A stretch of DNA of 64,000 nucleotides from JAQVEM01 sp964616545 (GCA_964616545.1 CAZTUA010000032.1:37061-101060), one strand, 5' to 3'. Positions 1 through 9,618 are shown, counted from the stretch's first letter. The notes: generated by a model not told the origin, from the sequence alone. Numbers and translations are program-made.

Positions 1-625
1 CATACTTAAGGCAGCACATCAGCCTTCCGCATATGCCCGATATTTTAAATGGGTTTAATGGAAGATTCTGGTCCTTTGCCATTTTTATGGAAATTGACTC
101 AAAATCAGTTAAAAAGCTCTTGCAGCAGAGATTTCTCCCGCACGGGCCCAGGCCTCCCACTATTTTTGCCTCGTCCCTCACGCCAATCTGCCGCAGCTCT
201 ATCCTCATTTTAAAATAAGTTGCAAGCTCCTTAACCATCTCCCGGAAATCAACCCTTTTTTCCGAAGTAAAATAAAATATCATTTTGCTTTTATCAAACA
301 TTACATGCACATTTACCAGCTTCATTTTAAGCTTGTACTTTTTGGCCAGCTGGTTGAATTTTTCAAATCCTTTTTTCTCTTTATCGCGGTTTAACTCATC
401 AACGGAAAGGTCATAGTAGGTTGCTTTTCTTACCACTCTATTCAGGGGGGTGATAATATCGCTTTCACTTATGTCAACCTGCGGGACAACAACCTCGCAG
501 ATTTCTTTTGCTCCATCATCCATGTTGCAGATTACTTTATCCCCGACATCCAGCTTGATACCCGCAGGATCATAATAATGCACGGTATCGTTTTTTCTAA
601 ATATCACTCCTATAATCAAAGACAC
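1..625 (-). CDS. ricT: PSP1-domain protein RicT/YaaT, 3' end beyond window
   Basis: RicT family (PSP1 domain). In Bacillus it joins RicA and RicF in an iron-sulfur protein complex that affects RNase Y-dependent mRNA processing. The reading frame is open to the window edge, so the C-terminus is missing. The translation contains the family hallmarks GPCGRNLCC and, further on, ISGICGRLMCCLKY, whose cysteines are the likely cluster ligands. The start is GTG at 625, with GAGGTG five bases upstream. It lies 11 bases after the holB stop, and the order tmk-holB-ricT matches that of Bacillus (tmk-yaaQ-yaaR-holB-yaaT) without yaaQ and yaaR. Family assignment is firm; the cellular role in this organism is inferred. 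Confidence 0.9.
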   Translation of the reverse strand, partial: MSLIIGVIFRKNDTVHYYDPAGIKLDVGDKVICNMDDGAKEICEVVVPQVDISESDIITPLNRVVRKATYYDLSVDELNRDKEKKGFEKFNQLAKKYKLKMKLVNVHVMFDKSKMIFYFTSEKRVDFREMVKELATYFKMRIELRQIGVRDEAKIVGGLGPCGRNLCCKSFLTDFESISIKMAKDQNLPLNPFKISGICGRLMCCLKY

Positions 626-636
626 AATTTCACCTC

Positions 637-1704
637 TTAGTTGTATATATCCTGAAATTGAAGGAAAATATTATCCAGAGCCAGCTCCGAATTTATCGAA
701 TAATTGAGATAGCTCCTGTTCTCCTCAATCAATTTCATTAATTTAAAAATCTTTTCTATTTTAACATTTTTAACATTTTTACTTATAAAAGAGTAATTCT
801 TTTTATAATTAAGGCTTTCTTCTCCTGCACCTGAACTGGCCACGACAATATCTTCAAGCCAGGCAGATATTATATCAAAAATTCTACTTATAGCTAAATT
901 ATGAAATTTACCCAGTTTTCTTCTGTGTTTTGATTTTAAAACCTCAATATATTTATTCATATAAACCTTATCAAAATCATTCTTTCTGATTTCATCTAAT
1001 TCTTTTTCCAGGTCCGATTTAAAAGCAGCTTCCATTTTTTTTAGTATCTCAGTTATTTTTAATGTCAGGTCCAGGGATATAAGAGTAGCTTTGCCTCCCT
1101 GCTCGCCGCCTGCCAGTATATTTCTTATGCCTTCATCCAGGTATTTATCCATAACTTCAAAATCACTTTTACCCACACCCTTCTCCTCAAACCTGAAATT
1201 CCAGCCGTATACAAGACATCTCGATACAACCGTGGGTAACATTACAGATATATCCTCTGTAAGCAATATGAATATGCTGCTATCACCCGGAGGGTCCTCA
1301 AGGGTTTTAAGAAGCCTGTTGGCGGCTTCCTGATTCATAAGCTCGCTTTCTTTTATGATGCATATTTTTTTACCGGGATTATATGAGGTCAGTCCCATAA
1401 ATCTCTGCAGTTTTGCTATTTCTTCTATTCTCATTATGTTGCCTCCGGGTTCTACAATAAGGACATCCGGATATACGCCTTTAATCGTATTTTTACAGAT
1501 GAGACACTTTCCGCATCCATTGTTCTCGCAGTTTATTGAGGCAGAGAATTCCAGTGCAATTCTTAAGAGAAGTTCTATGTTATTTCCGTAAAAAAGATAC
1601 GCATGTGAAATGCTGCCGCTTTCTACCATCCTCGAAAGCGACCTTATATTTGATTGATTTATATCATCATCGATCAAAAAATCGAAATTTTGCAGTGCTT
1701 TCAT
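637..1704 (-). CDS. holB: DNA polymerase III delta-prime subunit
   Basis: Clamp-loader subunit delta-prime, an AAA+ family protein that helps load the beta clamp at the replication fork. Visible features are HAYLFYG near residue 34, a four-Cys zinc module (C59, C64, C67, C70), LKTLEDPP at 132-139 and the SRC motif at 161-163. The Walker A loop expected after residue 39 is replaced by GNNIELLL, so it should not bind ATP, as in many delta-prime subunits. At 355 residues it is of normal size. The start overlaps the tmk stop by four bases (ATGA), implying translational coupling. The C-terminal third is weakly conserved, as is usual for the family. Confidence 0.92.
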   Translation of the reverse strand: MKALQNFDFLIDDDINQSNIRSLSRMVESGSISHAYLFYGNNIELLLRIALEFSASINCENNGCGKCLICKNTIKGVYPDVLIVEPGGNIMRIEEIAKLQRFMGLTSYNPGKKICIIKESELMNQEAANRLLKTLEDPPGDSSIFILLTEDISVMLPTVVSRCLVYGWNFRFEEKGVGKSDFEVMDKYLDEGIRNILAGGEQGGKATLISLDLTLKITEILKKMEAAFKSDLEKELDEIRKNDFDKVYMNKYIEVLKSKHRRKLGKFHNLAISRIFDIISAWLEDIVVASSGAGEESLNYKKNYSFISKNVKNVKIEKIFKLMKLIEENRSYLNYSINSELALDNIFLQFQDIYN

Positions 1705-2336
1705 CTCTTATTTTCAAGACGCATACAAACGTTATCCTTTATTTCCTCAAAAATACTCCCGATACTTTTTTCCCCGTCAATTACCACGAATCTTTCTCTG
1801 TTCTTTCTGGCAATGTCAAGATACCCTCTGTAAATTTTTTCTTTAAAATCATTCTCTTCCATCTCGATCCTGTCCTTTTTTCTATTTGCCCTATCAATTC
1901 TCTTATCCCCTCTTACTGCTTTTATTGAAAGTAAAAAAGTTACATCAGGTACGATTCCGCCTGTGGCCCAGAGACTCATATCTAAAATTTCCTTTACGCC
2001 CAGCCCCCTTGCTATTCCCTGGTAAACAAGTGTTGAATCAAAAAACCTGTCGCAGATAACAATCCTGCCCTCATTTAAAGCCGGGACAATAACTTTAGAT
2101 GTTAATTCCGCCCGGGAAGCCAGAAAAAGAAAGGTTTCGGTTTTATGTGATATATCCAGGTTCTCTTTAACTAAAAGAATCTTCCTGATTTTTCTACCTA
2201 TTTCCGTTCCCCCGGGCTCTATGGTAAGAACTACATCAAAACCCCTTCTTTTAAGATAGTCATTTAAAAGTTTTATCTGGGTAGTTTTTCCAGAGCCGTC
2301 AAGTCCTTCAAAAGTTATAAATAATCCTTTTTTCAT
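1701..2336 (-). CDS. tmk: Thymidylate kinase
   Basis: Phosphorylates dTMP to dTDP with ATP in the dTTP pathway. The 211-residue protein has the P-loop GLDGSGKTT at 11-19, the DRF dTMP-binding motif at 96-98 followed by STLVYQG, and a basic LID segment around 145-157 (KRIDRANRKKDR). Length and motif spacing are standard. It is the first gene of a tmk-holB-ricT operon, and its last four bases overlap holB. About 230 bases separate it from the next gene upstream, so a promoter is expected there, but I could not pick one out with confidence. Confidence 0.96.
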   Translation of the reverse strand: MKKGLFITFEGLDGSGKTTQIKLLNDYLKRRGFDVVLTIEPGGTEIGRKIRKILLVKENLDISHKTETFLFLASRAELTSKVIVPALNEGRIVICDRFFDSTLVYQGIARGLGVKEILDMSLWATGGIVPDVTFLLSIKAVRGDKRIDRANRKKDRIEMEENDFKEKIYRGYLDIARKNRERFVVIDGEKSIGSIFEEIKDNVCMRLENKR

Positions 2337-2560
2337 AACGAATCTTACCTTTATAGAAGCGCCGTTGTAATTTGTTTCCCCTTATATCCGATACTCTGTA
2401 TTTTATTTTAAACTGCCTAAAAGGACGTTTCAAAAAATAATATCCTTAAAATAATAATATCTTAATAATGGGAAATTTAAAACTAAAAGGAAATATATTA
2501 CCGGAGGTTAGATATCTTAAGAGTTTATAAATAACAATATAAAATTACAATAGCAGAGAT

Positions 2561-2580
2561 AAAAACCTGCTACAGGTTTT
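2561..2580 (-). terminator. Intrinsic terminator overlapping the stop codon of the sugar kinase gene
   Basis: Perfect 8-bp stem (AAAACCTG paired with CAGGTTTT) whose three-base loop is exactly the TAG stop codon of the BadF-type kinase at 2570. On the minus strand the stem is followed by a T run (TTTTTATC), the form of a Rho-independent terminator. Confidence 0.75.
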
Positions 2581-3505
2581 CAATAGCCAGTTTTATGGCG
2601 CCCTGGACAGGTTTTTCCATAAGCGGCACAAAATTAACCATCCTGAATTTGTTTTTTATTTCTTTCATTACTATTGATTTAAAATATTTCTTACATTTAA
2701 ATACGTTTCCGACAAAAACCAGGTCAAATTCCCTGTCTGCAAAGCCAAGCTTTTCAGCCGCAACACTTACCGAATTGACCGCTTCCAGCGCCGCCTCTTT
2801 GAGAATTTTTCCGGACATTTCGTCCCCTTCCTCTGCCGTTCTGCATACTGTTCTGGCAAGCGAAGCAATTTTATTCTTAAAAAAAGTATTTCCATAAGTC
2901 CAGCTCACAAGTTCGCTTATGCTCTTCAATTTAAGGTCCTCCATTATTGTCCGGGATAGAAGAGTTTTCTCCCCTCTCCCATCATATGCCCTTACGACAG
3001 CTTTAAGCGCTTTTAATCCTATTTCATAGCCGCTTCCCTCATCGCTGAGAATATAATCCCATCCGTTAACCTTTACTTCTTTTCCCTCTTCATTTATGCC
3101 AAAACAATTAGAGCCCGTGCCGCATATAATTATTATGCGGTTTTTACTACTGCTGCCTGCGGCAAGGCCCACCTTTGTATCATTGCATATAAGAGTTGAG
3201 GCAGGGTCAAGATAATCGCTGATATCACTTTCAAATATAATTTTCCGGTATGTATCATTATCCATTGCAGAATCATTGCCGGCCAGTCCAAAACAGGCAT
3301 ATCTAAATTTAAACTTATCAGGGATTTTTATTTTTTTTATTGCTTTAAGTACTGCCTCGCCAATATTTTCCCGGGCAGCATCTATTCCCACGCTTTTAAA
3401 ATTGCTTGAGCCATAGTTGCTTTCGGAAATCACTTTTCCCGATGTATCTGTTATCTGAACAAACGTCTTTGTTGCACCGCCGTCAACACCCAGAATATAA
3501 TCCAA
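2570..3505 (-). CDS. BadF/BadG/BcrA/BcrD-family sugar kinase, N-acetylglucosamine kinase-like
   Basis: ASKHA-fold kinase of 311 residues, most like bacterial and eukaryotic N-acetylglucosamine or glucosamine kinases rather than the dehydratase activators of the same family. Evidence: the phosphate-1 loop GVDGGATKT at 6-14, the adenosine-loop region GTGSNCFG at 129-136, and SDEGSGYEIG at 154-163, which is typical of GlcNAc kinases. It lacks the CAAGTG iron-sulfur motif of dehydratase activators. It sits 39 bases after a ROK repressor gene in the same direction, suggesting a small sugar-responsive operon. The substrate is inferred: GlcNAc, glucosamine or a muropeptide-derived sugar. The gene ends in a terminator that overlaps its stop codon. 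Confidence 0.75.
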   Translation of the reverse strand: MDYILGVDGGATKTFVQITDTSGKVISESNYGSSNFKSVGIDAARENIGEAVLKAIKKIKIPDKFKFRYACFGLAGNDSAMDNDTYRKIIFESDISDYLDPASTLICNDTKVGLAAGSSSKNRIIIICGTGSNCFGINEEGKEVKVNGWDYILSDEGSGYEIGLKALKAVVRAYDGRGEKTLLSRTIMEDLKLKSISELVSWTYGNTFFKNKIASLARTVCRTAEEGDEMSGKILKEAALEAVNSVSVAAEKLGFADREFDLVFVGNVFKCKKYFKSIVMKEIKNKFRMVNFVPLMEKPVQGAIKLAIENL

Positions 3506-3544
3506 GACTATTTCTCCTTTCTTCTATCCTCTTTTAAAAAATTC

Positions 3545-4816
3545 TTATTTTAAGGAAACTATTCCTTCCTCAATTTTATATGGAAACGTATCCATCAGCA
3601 GTGAGTCTATAGCATTGTATGAAGCTCCCAGTATCCCGGCATCTTCTCCAAGAGAAGATAGTTCTATTTTAGGGATTTCAAACGGTATCGAATTTTTAAC
3701 TTTCTTATCAATTGGTTCCAGAATTAATTTATCCACGTCAGGAAGATTACATATATCCCCGCCTATAACAATGCACTGCGGATTTAAAATTAAAATTAAA
3801 TTTATAATTCCGATGGAAAGTATATCAGCCATCCCTTTTATAATACTATTTGCAGTTTTATCTCCCTGCATTGCTGCTTCAAAAACAGTGCGGGATTCTA
3901 TTTTACCGATGTCGTTATTTGCAATTTCAGCAATCATTGTTTTTTTACCGTTTTTAACTTCTTTTACTGCTTTCTGTTTTATGCTATGCACCGATGCAAA
4001 CTCTTCCAGAAAACCCTTATTTTTTAACTTAAAACCCAGATTACGGGTATTAATTATAGTAAACCCAATTTCGCCGGCCGACCCAAAAGAGCCTCTAAAC
4101 AGATGGTTATTGGTGATTATGCCTGCTCCTATGCCATTGCTTATTTCAACAAATATGAGGTCCTTAAAATTCTTGCCTTCGCCATAGTGATTTTCTCCTA
4201 TGGCAGAAAGATTGACATCGTTTTCTATATAAACAGGAATATTAAATTCTTTTTCAATAACCTGTCTGAAATTTATATCCTTCCAGTTCCTGTACAAAGG
4301 AGCGTTTATTATTTTTCCGCTTTCACTGTCAATATCAGCAGGTATGCCAATACATATAGCTTTTAATTCATTCTTCTCTATCCCATAATATTTCCTGTGC
4401 TTTGCCATAATTTTATCGATTTCTTTTACAACTTTTAGCGCTATATCTTTATCATCTGTAATTTTAAAACCCCTGAATATATCAACCACCTCTCCGTTAA
4501 AATTTGCCAGGACAAATTTTATTTTTTCCTTTGCCATGTCTATCCCTATGACGTAGCCCCTATCCGGTTTGACCTTGATAAGTGTGGGCCTTTTCCCGCC
4601 TTTTGTTTTTACCTTTCCGCCTTCAATAATATAACCCTCTTTTATCAGTTTATCTATTGCCCTTGATACTGCAGAGGGGCTAATTTTTAAATCATTGGAT
4701 ATTTTTATCCTCGTTATCGGCCCATTTTCACGGATATAGTTAAATATTATTGAAGTATTTATTTCATACTGCAGGCCCGAACTTGCCGTTTTTAAAAATT
4801 TTGGAAATTTCTCCAT
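3545..4816 (-). CDS. ROK-family transcriptional repressor (NagC/XylR type)
   Basis: A 423-residue regulator with an N-terminal winged helix-turn-helix (about 21-80, SAVSRAIDKLIKEG as recognition region) and a C-terminal ROK sugar-binding domain starting near 88 (VIGIDMAK). The ROK core shows GIPADID, the sugar-contact motif YIENDVNLSAIGE and EISNGIGAGI. The usual zinc site, a GH followed by CxCGxxGCxE, is missing: F252 occupies the His place and residues 257-272 have no Cys. It could therefore be zinc-independent. A 10-bp inverted repeat lies 23 bases before the start and is a likely autoregulatory operator. The adjacent sugar kinase suggests that it controls amino-sugar or related sugar use. 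Confidence 0.85.
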   Translation of the reverse strand: MEKFPKFLKTASSGLQYEINTSIIFNYIRENGPITRIKISNDLKISPSAVSRAIDKLIKEGYIIEGGKVKTKGGKRPTLIKVKPDRGYVIGIDMAKEKIKFVLANFNGEVVDIFRGFKITDDKDIALKVVKEIDKIMAKHRKYYGIEKNELKAICIGIPADIDSESGKIINAPLYRNWKDINFRQVIEKEFNIPVYIENDVNLSAIGENHYGEGKNFKDLIFVEISNGIGAGIITNNHLFRGSFGSAGEIGFTIINTRNLGFKLKNKGFLEEFASVHSIKQKAVKEVKNGKKTMIAEIANNDIGKIESRTVFEAAMQGDKTANSIIKGMADILSIGIINLILILNPQCIVIGGDICNLPDVDKLILEPIDKKVKNSIPFEIPKIELSSLGEDAGILGASYNAIDSLLMDTFPYKIEEGIVSLK

Positions 4817-4838
4817 AATAAATTTTTATTTTTTATAG

Positions 4839-4863
4839 TTATTTCTTTACCAGAAAGAAATAA
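4839..4863. promoter_or_regulatory. Probable operator of the ROK repressor
   Basis: Perfect inverted repeat TTATTTCTTT / AAAGAAATAA separated by ACCAG, located 23 bases upstream of the ROK start codon. XylR- and NagC-type ROK proteins bind AT-rich dyads of about this size close to their own promoters, so autoregulation is the simplest reading. The function is inferred from position and symmetry only. Confidence 0.55.
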
Positions 4864-5045
4864 TACTATTTTAAATTAAAGTCGTCAATCTCTTATATAT
4901 TTACTCCCGTTTAACCCGGAATCAGGATAAATCCCTCCGGGGGCTTGCAGAGGCGGTATCTTTTGCTGAAAGAAAGTTTAATGGAGAATATAACCTTAAA
5001 ATATTTGCTGCTGCAATTTATGTTTTAAAAAGGAAGATAATTTTT

Positions 5046-8000
5046 TTATTCTTTTTTCTTTTTCATGTACTGTCCTGCCTGGTACATGAAAGCCTCAAGG
5101 CGTGTTTCCGTTGTCCCCTGTTCCAGACCATCAAAGGCAAGGTTCAGCCAGGGTACCCTGTATTTCTCTCTGACTCTTTTGGAGACGGCGTTAACTATAT
5201 TTCCGGGGATGCAGGTAAATGGCAGTACATTTATAATTCCATCGGCACCATTTTTGATCCAGTCCAAAGATTTCCCAATGCTTAAAGCTGCTTCACCAAA
5301 CCATTTTATTATATAAGGCTCGGCATTATCCCATATCTCATAAATATCTGCTTCTTTATCTTCTCTCAGGAAACCCTTTAATGGTTTCTCAAGCCTCCTG
5401 TGGGTATAACGCAGAAATTTATCTATTGCCCTGTTTGACATATAATACCTGGTTCCTCTCATAAAATCGCCTATCAATCCGGCCAGCTGGCTCCTGTATT
5501 TTTTATTATCCCCGCTGCTGTTACCATTCATTCCGAATGATTTTGCAATTTTATAATAAAGGTCTGTTTGTTTTGTCGTTATATCTATCTTTCTTGTTGA
5601 AGTAGTATGAAATGGCCATTCTCCAAAAGGAGGAATTTCCACTTCTCCGCCCAGCGCCTCGACTTCTCTTATGATTTCATTATTACTGTAGGCATGGTTT
5701 CTTACAAATATTTCACCAACTATCCCAACAAGGGGCTTATCCTCATCCCTAACCGGTATTTTCTCAAAATCTTTTCTTGCCTTACCGAGAATATTAACCA
5801 TCCTATCCAGAGTTCTGGTTAAAGAATCGTTCTCCACGGACCTGCAGACATCTGCTATATACTTCTGATAAATTTCATCTGTCTTACCTTTTTCAATTTC
5901 ATAGGGCCGTGTTTTACGGAGCATTTTATTGAGATAGTCCACGGTAAAGATGCCGAACATTCCTTTTATGACAAGTATAATTCCCTTCAATCCCTCCATG
6001 TCATATTCCCTGTAGAACTGGTTGCCCTCCGGAGCTCCCGGGGCAATTATTGGGACATCATCATAACCCAGCTCTTTAATTATTATTTTCTGCATTTTAT
6101 TATATTGGCCGAATCTGCAGGGACCGTACGTCTGAGCCATCAGAAAAGCTGATTTTTTCGGGTCATTATATTTTAATGTTTTAATAATATCCCCGGTTGT
6201 TATAACAAACGGGTAGCACTCTTTGCCCAGCGTATATCTTCTGCCAAGCCTGAGCGTTTCATCATCTGAATACAGCATTTCCGCATCAATACCCGCAGAC
6301 CTGAAGGCATGTTTTAAGACTATCGCGCCATCCCCCATATAGGGAATGTATATTTTTCTGCCCTCGCTTTTACGGAAAACAGTATCTTCTTTAACCGGTC
6401 TGGTCTCCTCCGGTAAAAAGTCTTTCCTTTTCCTGGTATTCATCAGAGAATCTATGAAAGCCTCGCATCTTGTTATTACTCCCGCTCCCGCTGAGTGTTC
6501 GTCTACCTCAAGCTTTAAAAAGGGTTTTGCCATTTCTCTTTCAAAATACTGGCAAATGAAAGAATCTGGGCCGCATCCAAAATTGGTAATATATACTGCA
6601 TATAGTCTTGTGTCGCCATTAATTATTTTAGCAGCGCTCATTATTCTGTCACCAAATTCCCAGTACAGGTTTGGCCATTGTTTTGAAATATCAACAGAAT
6701 CAACAGGAAGATAATCAAGAGGAATTACCTTAAATCCGAGCTCTCTTAATTTTTTGGGTACATCCATGCTTATTGCCCTGTCGCAGCTGTTATATGACCT
6801 GCTGGTTACCACGATTAAAATTTCATCATCTTTTAGGCCGGACAGTATTTCATTCCCCCTGTTCTTAATTGACCGGTAAAATTTATTCTGGGCAGAGTAG
6901 GCTTCTTTTATTGCCCGTTTTATTGACTTTTTATCCTTTCCGAGTTCCCTGCCAAGGCCGGTAAGCTGTTTTTCCTTTATATACTCTTCGTAGCTGAAAT
7001 TAAAAATAGGAGACAGTATTTTTGTATTCCCCGTATCTATAGATGATTTTACAAATGACCAGGTACCCTGTATAAAGGGACATGGATAGCTTCCGGTCCG
7101 CTCTCCTTTAATGTTATTTTCTTTGGTGGGCATATCCCTGGTAGTCGGCAGGAATAAGTAATCAACCCCTTTTTCCAGCAGATTCTGTACATGGCCAAGC
7201 ATAGTTTTCATTGGAAAGCATGTTTCTGCCACAGAATGCTGGAGCCCGTCATTGATTATCTTTTTATTGGTTCTATCAGACAGAATAAAATCAAAACCCA
7301 GCTCAGAAAAGAAAGCGCTCCAGAATGGATAAAATTCATGGGTGAGCATAGAATAAGGAATACCGATTTTTTTTGCCCCGGTGTTATCCTTAAGCTTATA
7401 TGAATTCAGAAGAAAATTCTCCCGCTCCTCAAAGTAGTCCGGTATATCTTTTTTTACAGATTTTCCTTTTTCATATTTTTCACATCTGCCCCCGTAAAAT
7501 AGCGGCGGCTGGCCTTTTATGGATACCTTTTTTATTTCACACCTGTTCGGGCATCCCCTGCATTCAAAAGAACTGTGAGTGTAATTAACTTTTGATATAT
7601 TTTCAAATCCTCTGAACTTCGTTTTACCAGGAGAGCTTTCAAGCACTGTAATAGCTGTTCCTATCGCGCCTGTAACTTCATGATTCTCAGGCACAATTAT
7701 TTCTTTACCCAGATAATTTCTAAATGCGGCAATAACTGATTTATTAAAAGCAACCGCGCCCTGGAAGAATATTTTTTTACCTATTTTTTTTCTTCCAACA
7801 ACCAGGTTTATATAATTCATAACAATTGAATATGCAAGACCGGCAAGAATATCCTCAATGCATGCTCCCTTCTGGTAATGGGAATAAACATTTGTTTCCA
7901 TAAAAACCGTGCAGCGTTCTCCGAGATTGAGCGGGTTCTTTGCCTTAAGTGCAATATCACCAAAATCCTCTATTTTAATATCAAACCTTTCAGCCTGTTC

Positions 8001-9338
8001 TTCAAGAAATGAACCTGTTCCGGCCGCGCAGACTTTGTTCATTTCAAAATCAACAACCACACCATTTTCGAGTGATATGTATTTTGAATCCTGCCCGCCA
8101 ATTTCAAAAATTGTATCAACCGAGCTGTCAATATCTGCTGCTGCTCTTGCCTGGGCAGATATTTCATTTATTACTACATCTGCTCCTACGAAATCGCCTA
8201 TTAAGTATCTTCCCGAGCCTGTGGTTCCCGCGCCCTTAACATTTATTTTATTTCCAACTTTTTCTCCTATTATTCTGATACCCTTCCGCACAGCCTCAAT
8301 GGGCCTTCCGGCAGTCCTCAGATAAACTTTTTCAATAAGTTTTTTATCTTTATCTACCGCAACCACATTGGTGCTGATAGAGCCGACATCAATTCCAATA
8401 TATGCATCAATTTTTTCTCTTCCAGATTCGTACTCCTGCACTTTTCCTGTGGGCAGTTTCTGTCCCTCTATGCTCAGGGGCTCAAATGTCTCCTTTTTAT
8501 ATTTAAAATTTTTAAGATATTCATCAAGCAGGTCTTCCAGATGTGAAATATCCGTCTTCTTTACTGTATGTTTCAATGCAGAGCTTAAAGCGACGCCTAT
8601 GGCTCCCATAGATGCCCTGTTCTCCGGTATTATTAATTTTTCACTCAATATATCTTCAAAAGCTTTAATCATTGCCTTATTAAAGGATACTCCGCCGCAA
8701 AAAACTATGGGCGGTATAAATTTCTTTCCTTTAACGATTCCGGATTTAAAGCTGCGGGCCATTGCATAGCACAGCCCAAGTATTATATCTTCATCGCTTG
8801 CTGCTTCCTGCTGCAGATGAATCATGTCCGATTTGGCAAATACGCTGCATCTCCCGGCAATAGTGGAAGGGTTTTTTGATTTTAGCGCAAGTTTCACAAA
8901 TTCTTCTATAGTCAGGCCAAACCTTGAAGCCTGCTGGTCAAGAAAAGAGCCGGTACCGGCCGCACAGAGCTCATTCATTGCATAATCACCATATGCAAGG
9001 TCGATAAACTTGGAGTCCTGGCCGCCGATTTCAATAACTGTCTTCGTATCGGGGTATAAGAATTTTACTGAATTGATTATTGCTTCAATCTCGTTAATAA
9101 ACTCGAAACCTGATATTGAGGCAATTTCCTTACCACCCGAACCTGTAACACTTATACTGCTTATTTTATCTCTATACGCGCTCCCGGATATCAGTCCTAT
9201 ATCCTTTTTTAATACTTTTACCGGCTCGCCAAAGTGCCTTGTGTAAGGAAGCACTTCTATTATTTCTTTTTTTTCATTAATAACTGCCCTGTTAATGCTT
9301 ATTGACCCTATATCGTAACCTATATACAATTCCGTCAT
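5046..9338 (-). CDS. Giant acyl-CoA dehydratase activase / dehydratase-like iron-sulfur protein
   Basis: A 1430-residue fusion. Two BcrAD/BadFG ASKHA ATPase modules come first (about 4-255 and 312-570). Each has the DxGSxS phosphate loop and the two cysteines that bridge the [4Fe-4S] cluster in HgdC-type activators: C125/C164 and C437/C476, in CAAGTGSFL and RC(S/T)VF contexts. A four-Cys cluster follows (C593, C596, C600, C619), then a DUF2229-like region and a C-terminal HgdB-like half. Relatives are widespread in anaerobes. By homology the ATPase part drives low-potential electron transfer, but the substrate of the fused protein family is unknown to me. The gene stands alone, with no adjacent hgdAB or CoA-transferase genes. 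Confidence 0.85.
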   Translation of the reverse strand: MTELYIGYDIGSISINRAVINEKKEIIEVLPYTRHFGEPVKVLKKDIGLISGSAYRDKISSISVTGSGGKEIASISGFEFINEIEAIINSVKFLYPDTKTVIEIGGQDSKFIDLAYGDYAMNELCAAGTGSFLDQQASRFGLTIEEFVKLALKSKNPSTIAGRCSVFAKSDMIHLQQEAASDEDIILGLCYAMARSFKSGIVKGKKFIPPIVFCGGVSFNKAMIKAFEDILSEKLIIPENRASMGAIGVALSSALKHTVKKTDISHLEDLLDEYLKNFKYKKETFEPLSIEGQKLPTGKVQEYESGREKIDAYIGIDVGSISTNVVAVDKDKKLIEKVYLRTAGRPIEAVRKGIRIIGEKVGNKINVKGAGTTGSGRYLIGDFVGADVVINEISAQARAAADIDSSVDTIFEIGGQDSKYISLENGVVVDFEMNKVCAAGTGSFLEEQAERFDIKIEDFGDIALKAKNPLNLGERCTVFMETNVYSHYQKGACIEDILAGLAYSIVMNYINLVVGRKKIGKKIFFQGAVAFNKSVIAAFRNYLGKEIIVPENHEVTGAIGTAITVLESSPGKTKFRGFENISKVNYTHSSFECRGCPNRCEIKKVSIKGQPPLFYGGRCEKYEKGKSVKKDIPDYFEERENFLLNSYKLKDNTGAKKIGIPYSMLTHEFYPFWSAFFSELGFDFILSDRTNKKIINDGLQHSVAETCFPMKTMLGHVQNLLEKGVDYLFLPTTRDMPTKENNIKGERTGSYPCPFIQGTWSFVKSSIDTGNTKILSPIFNFSYEEYIKEKQLTGLGRELGKDKKSIKRAIKEAYSAQNKFYRSIKNRGNEILSGLKDDEILIVVTSRSYNSCDRAISMDVPKKLRELGFKVIPLDYLPVDSVDISKQWPNLYWEFGDRIMSAAKIINGDTRLYAVYITNFGCGPDSFICQYFEREMAKPFLKLEVDEHSAGAGVITRCEAFIDSLMNTRKRKDFLPEETRPVKEDTVFRKSEGRKIYIPYMGDGAIVLKHAFRSAGIDAEMLYSDDETLRLGRRYTLGKECYPFVITTGDIIKTLKYNDPKKSAFLMAQTYGPCRFGQYNKMQKIIIKELGYDDVPIIAPGAPEGNQFYREYDMEGLKGIILVIKGMFGIFTVDYLNKMLRKTRPYEIEKGKTDEIYQKYIADVCRSVENDSLTRTLDRMVNILGKARKDFEKIPVRDEDKPLVGIVGEIFVRNHAYSNNEIIREVEALGGEVEIPPFGEWPFHTTSTRKIDITTKQTDLYYKIAKSFGMNGNSSGDNKKYRSQLAGLIGDFMRGTRYYMSNRAIDKFLRYTHRRLEKPLKGFLREDKEADIYEIWDNAEPYIIKWFGEAALSIGKSLDWIKNGADGIINVLPFTCIPGNIVNAVSKRVREKYRVPWLNLAFDGLEQGTTETRLEAFMYQAGQYMKKKKE

Positions 9339-9618
9339 TTATCTATCTACCCTTTCTAAATCAATTAAGGTGTTTATATTCTTAAGAAGTTTAACTCTAA
9401 AAAGTGCTGCAACTTTAACTGTTTTTCCCAGAAAAATAAACCATAATAATTAAAATTATATGCTAGCACATTAGTTATAAACGTCAATTGAATAGAAAAT
9501 GTTTCATTTTGTCCGGGCATTAATCTGTGCCTGAACTTTCTTTTAACGTAACTCCAACTTACTGTACAATATTAATTTTCATTATGCTAAAATTACCTAT
9601 GAATATGTTAAAGAGATT

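Noticed and set aside
637..1704. Loss of the Walker A motif in holB as a sign of a pseudogene
   Set aside because: Delta-prime subunits commonly lack ATP binding, and the zinc module and SRC motif are intact.
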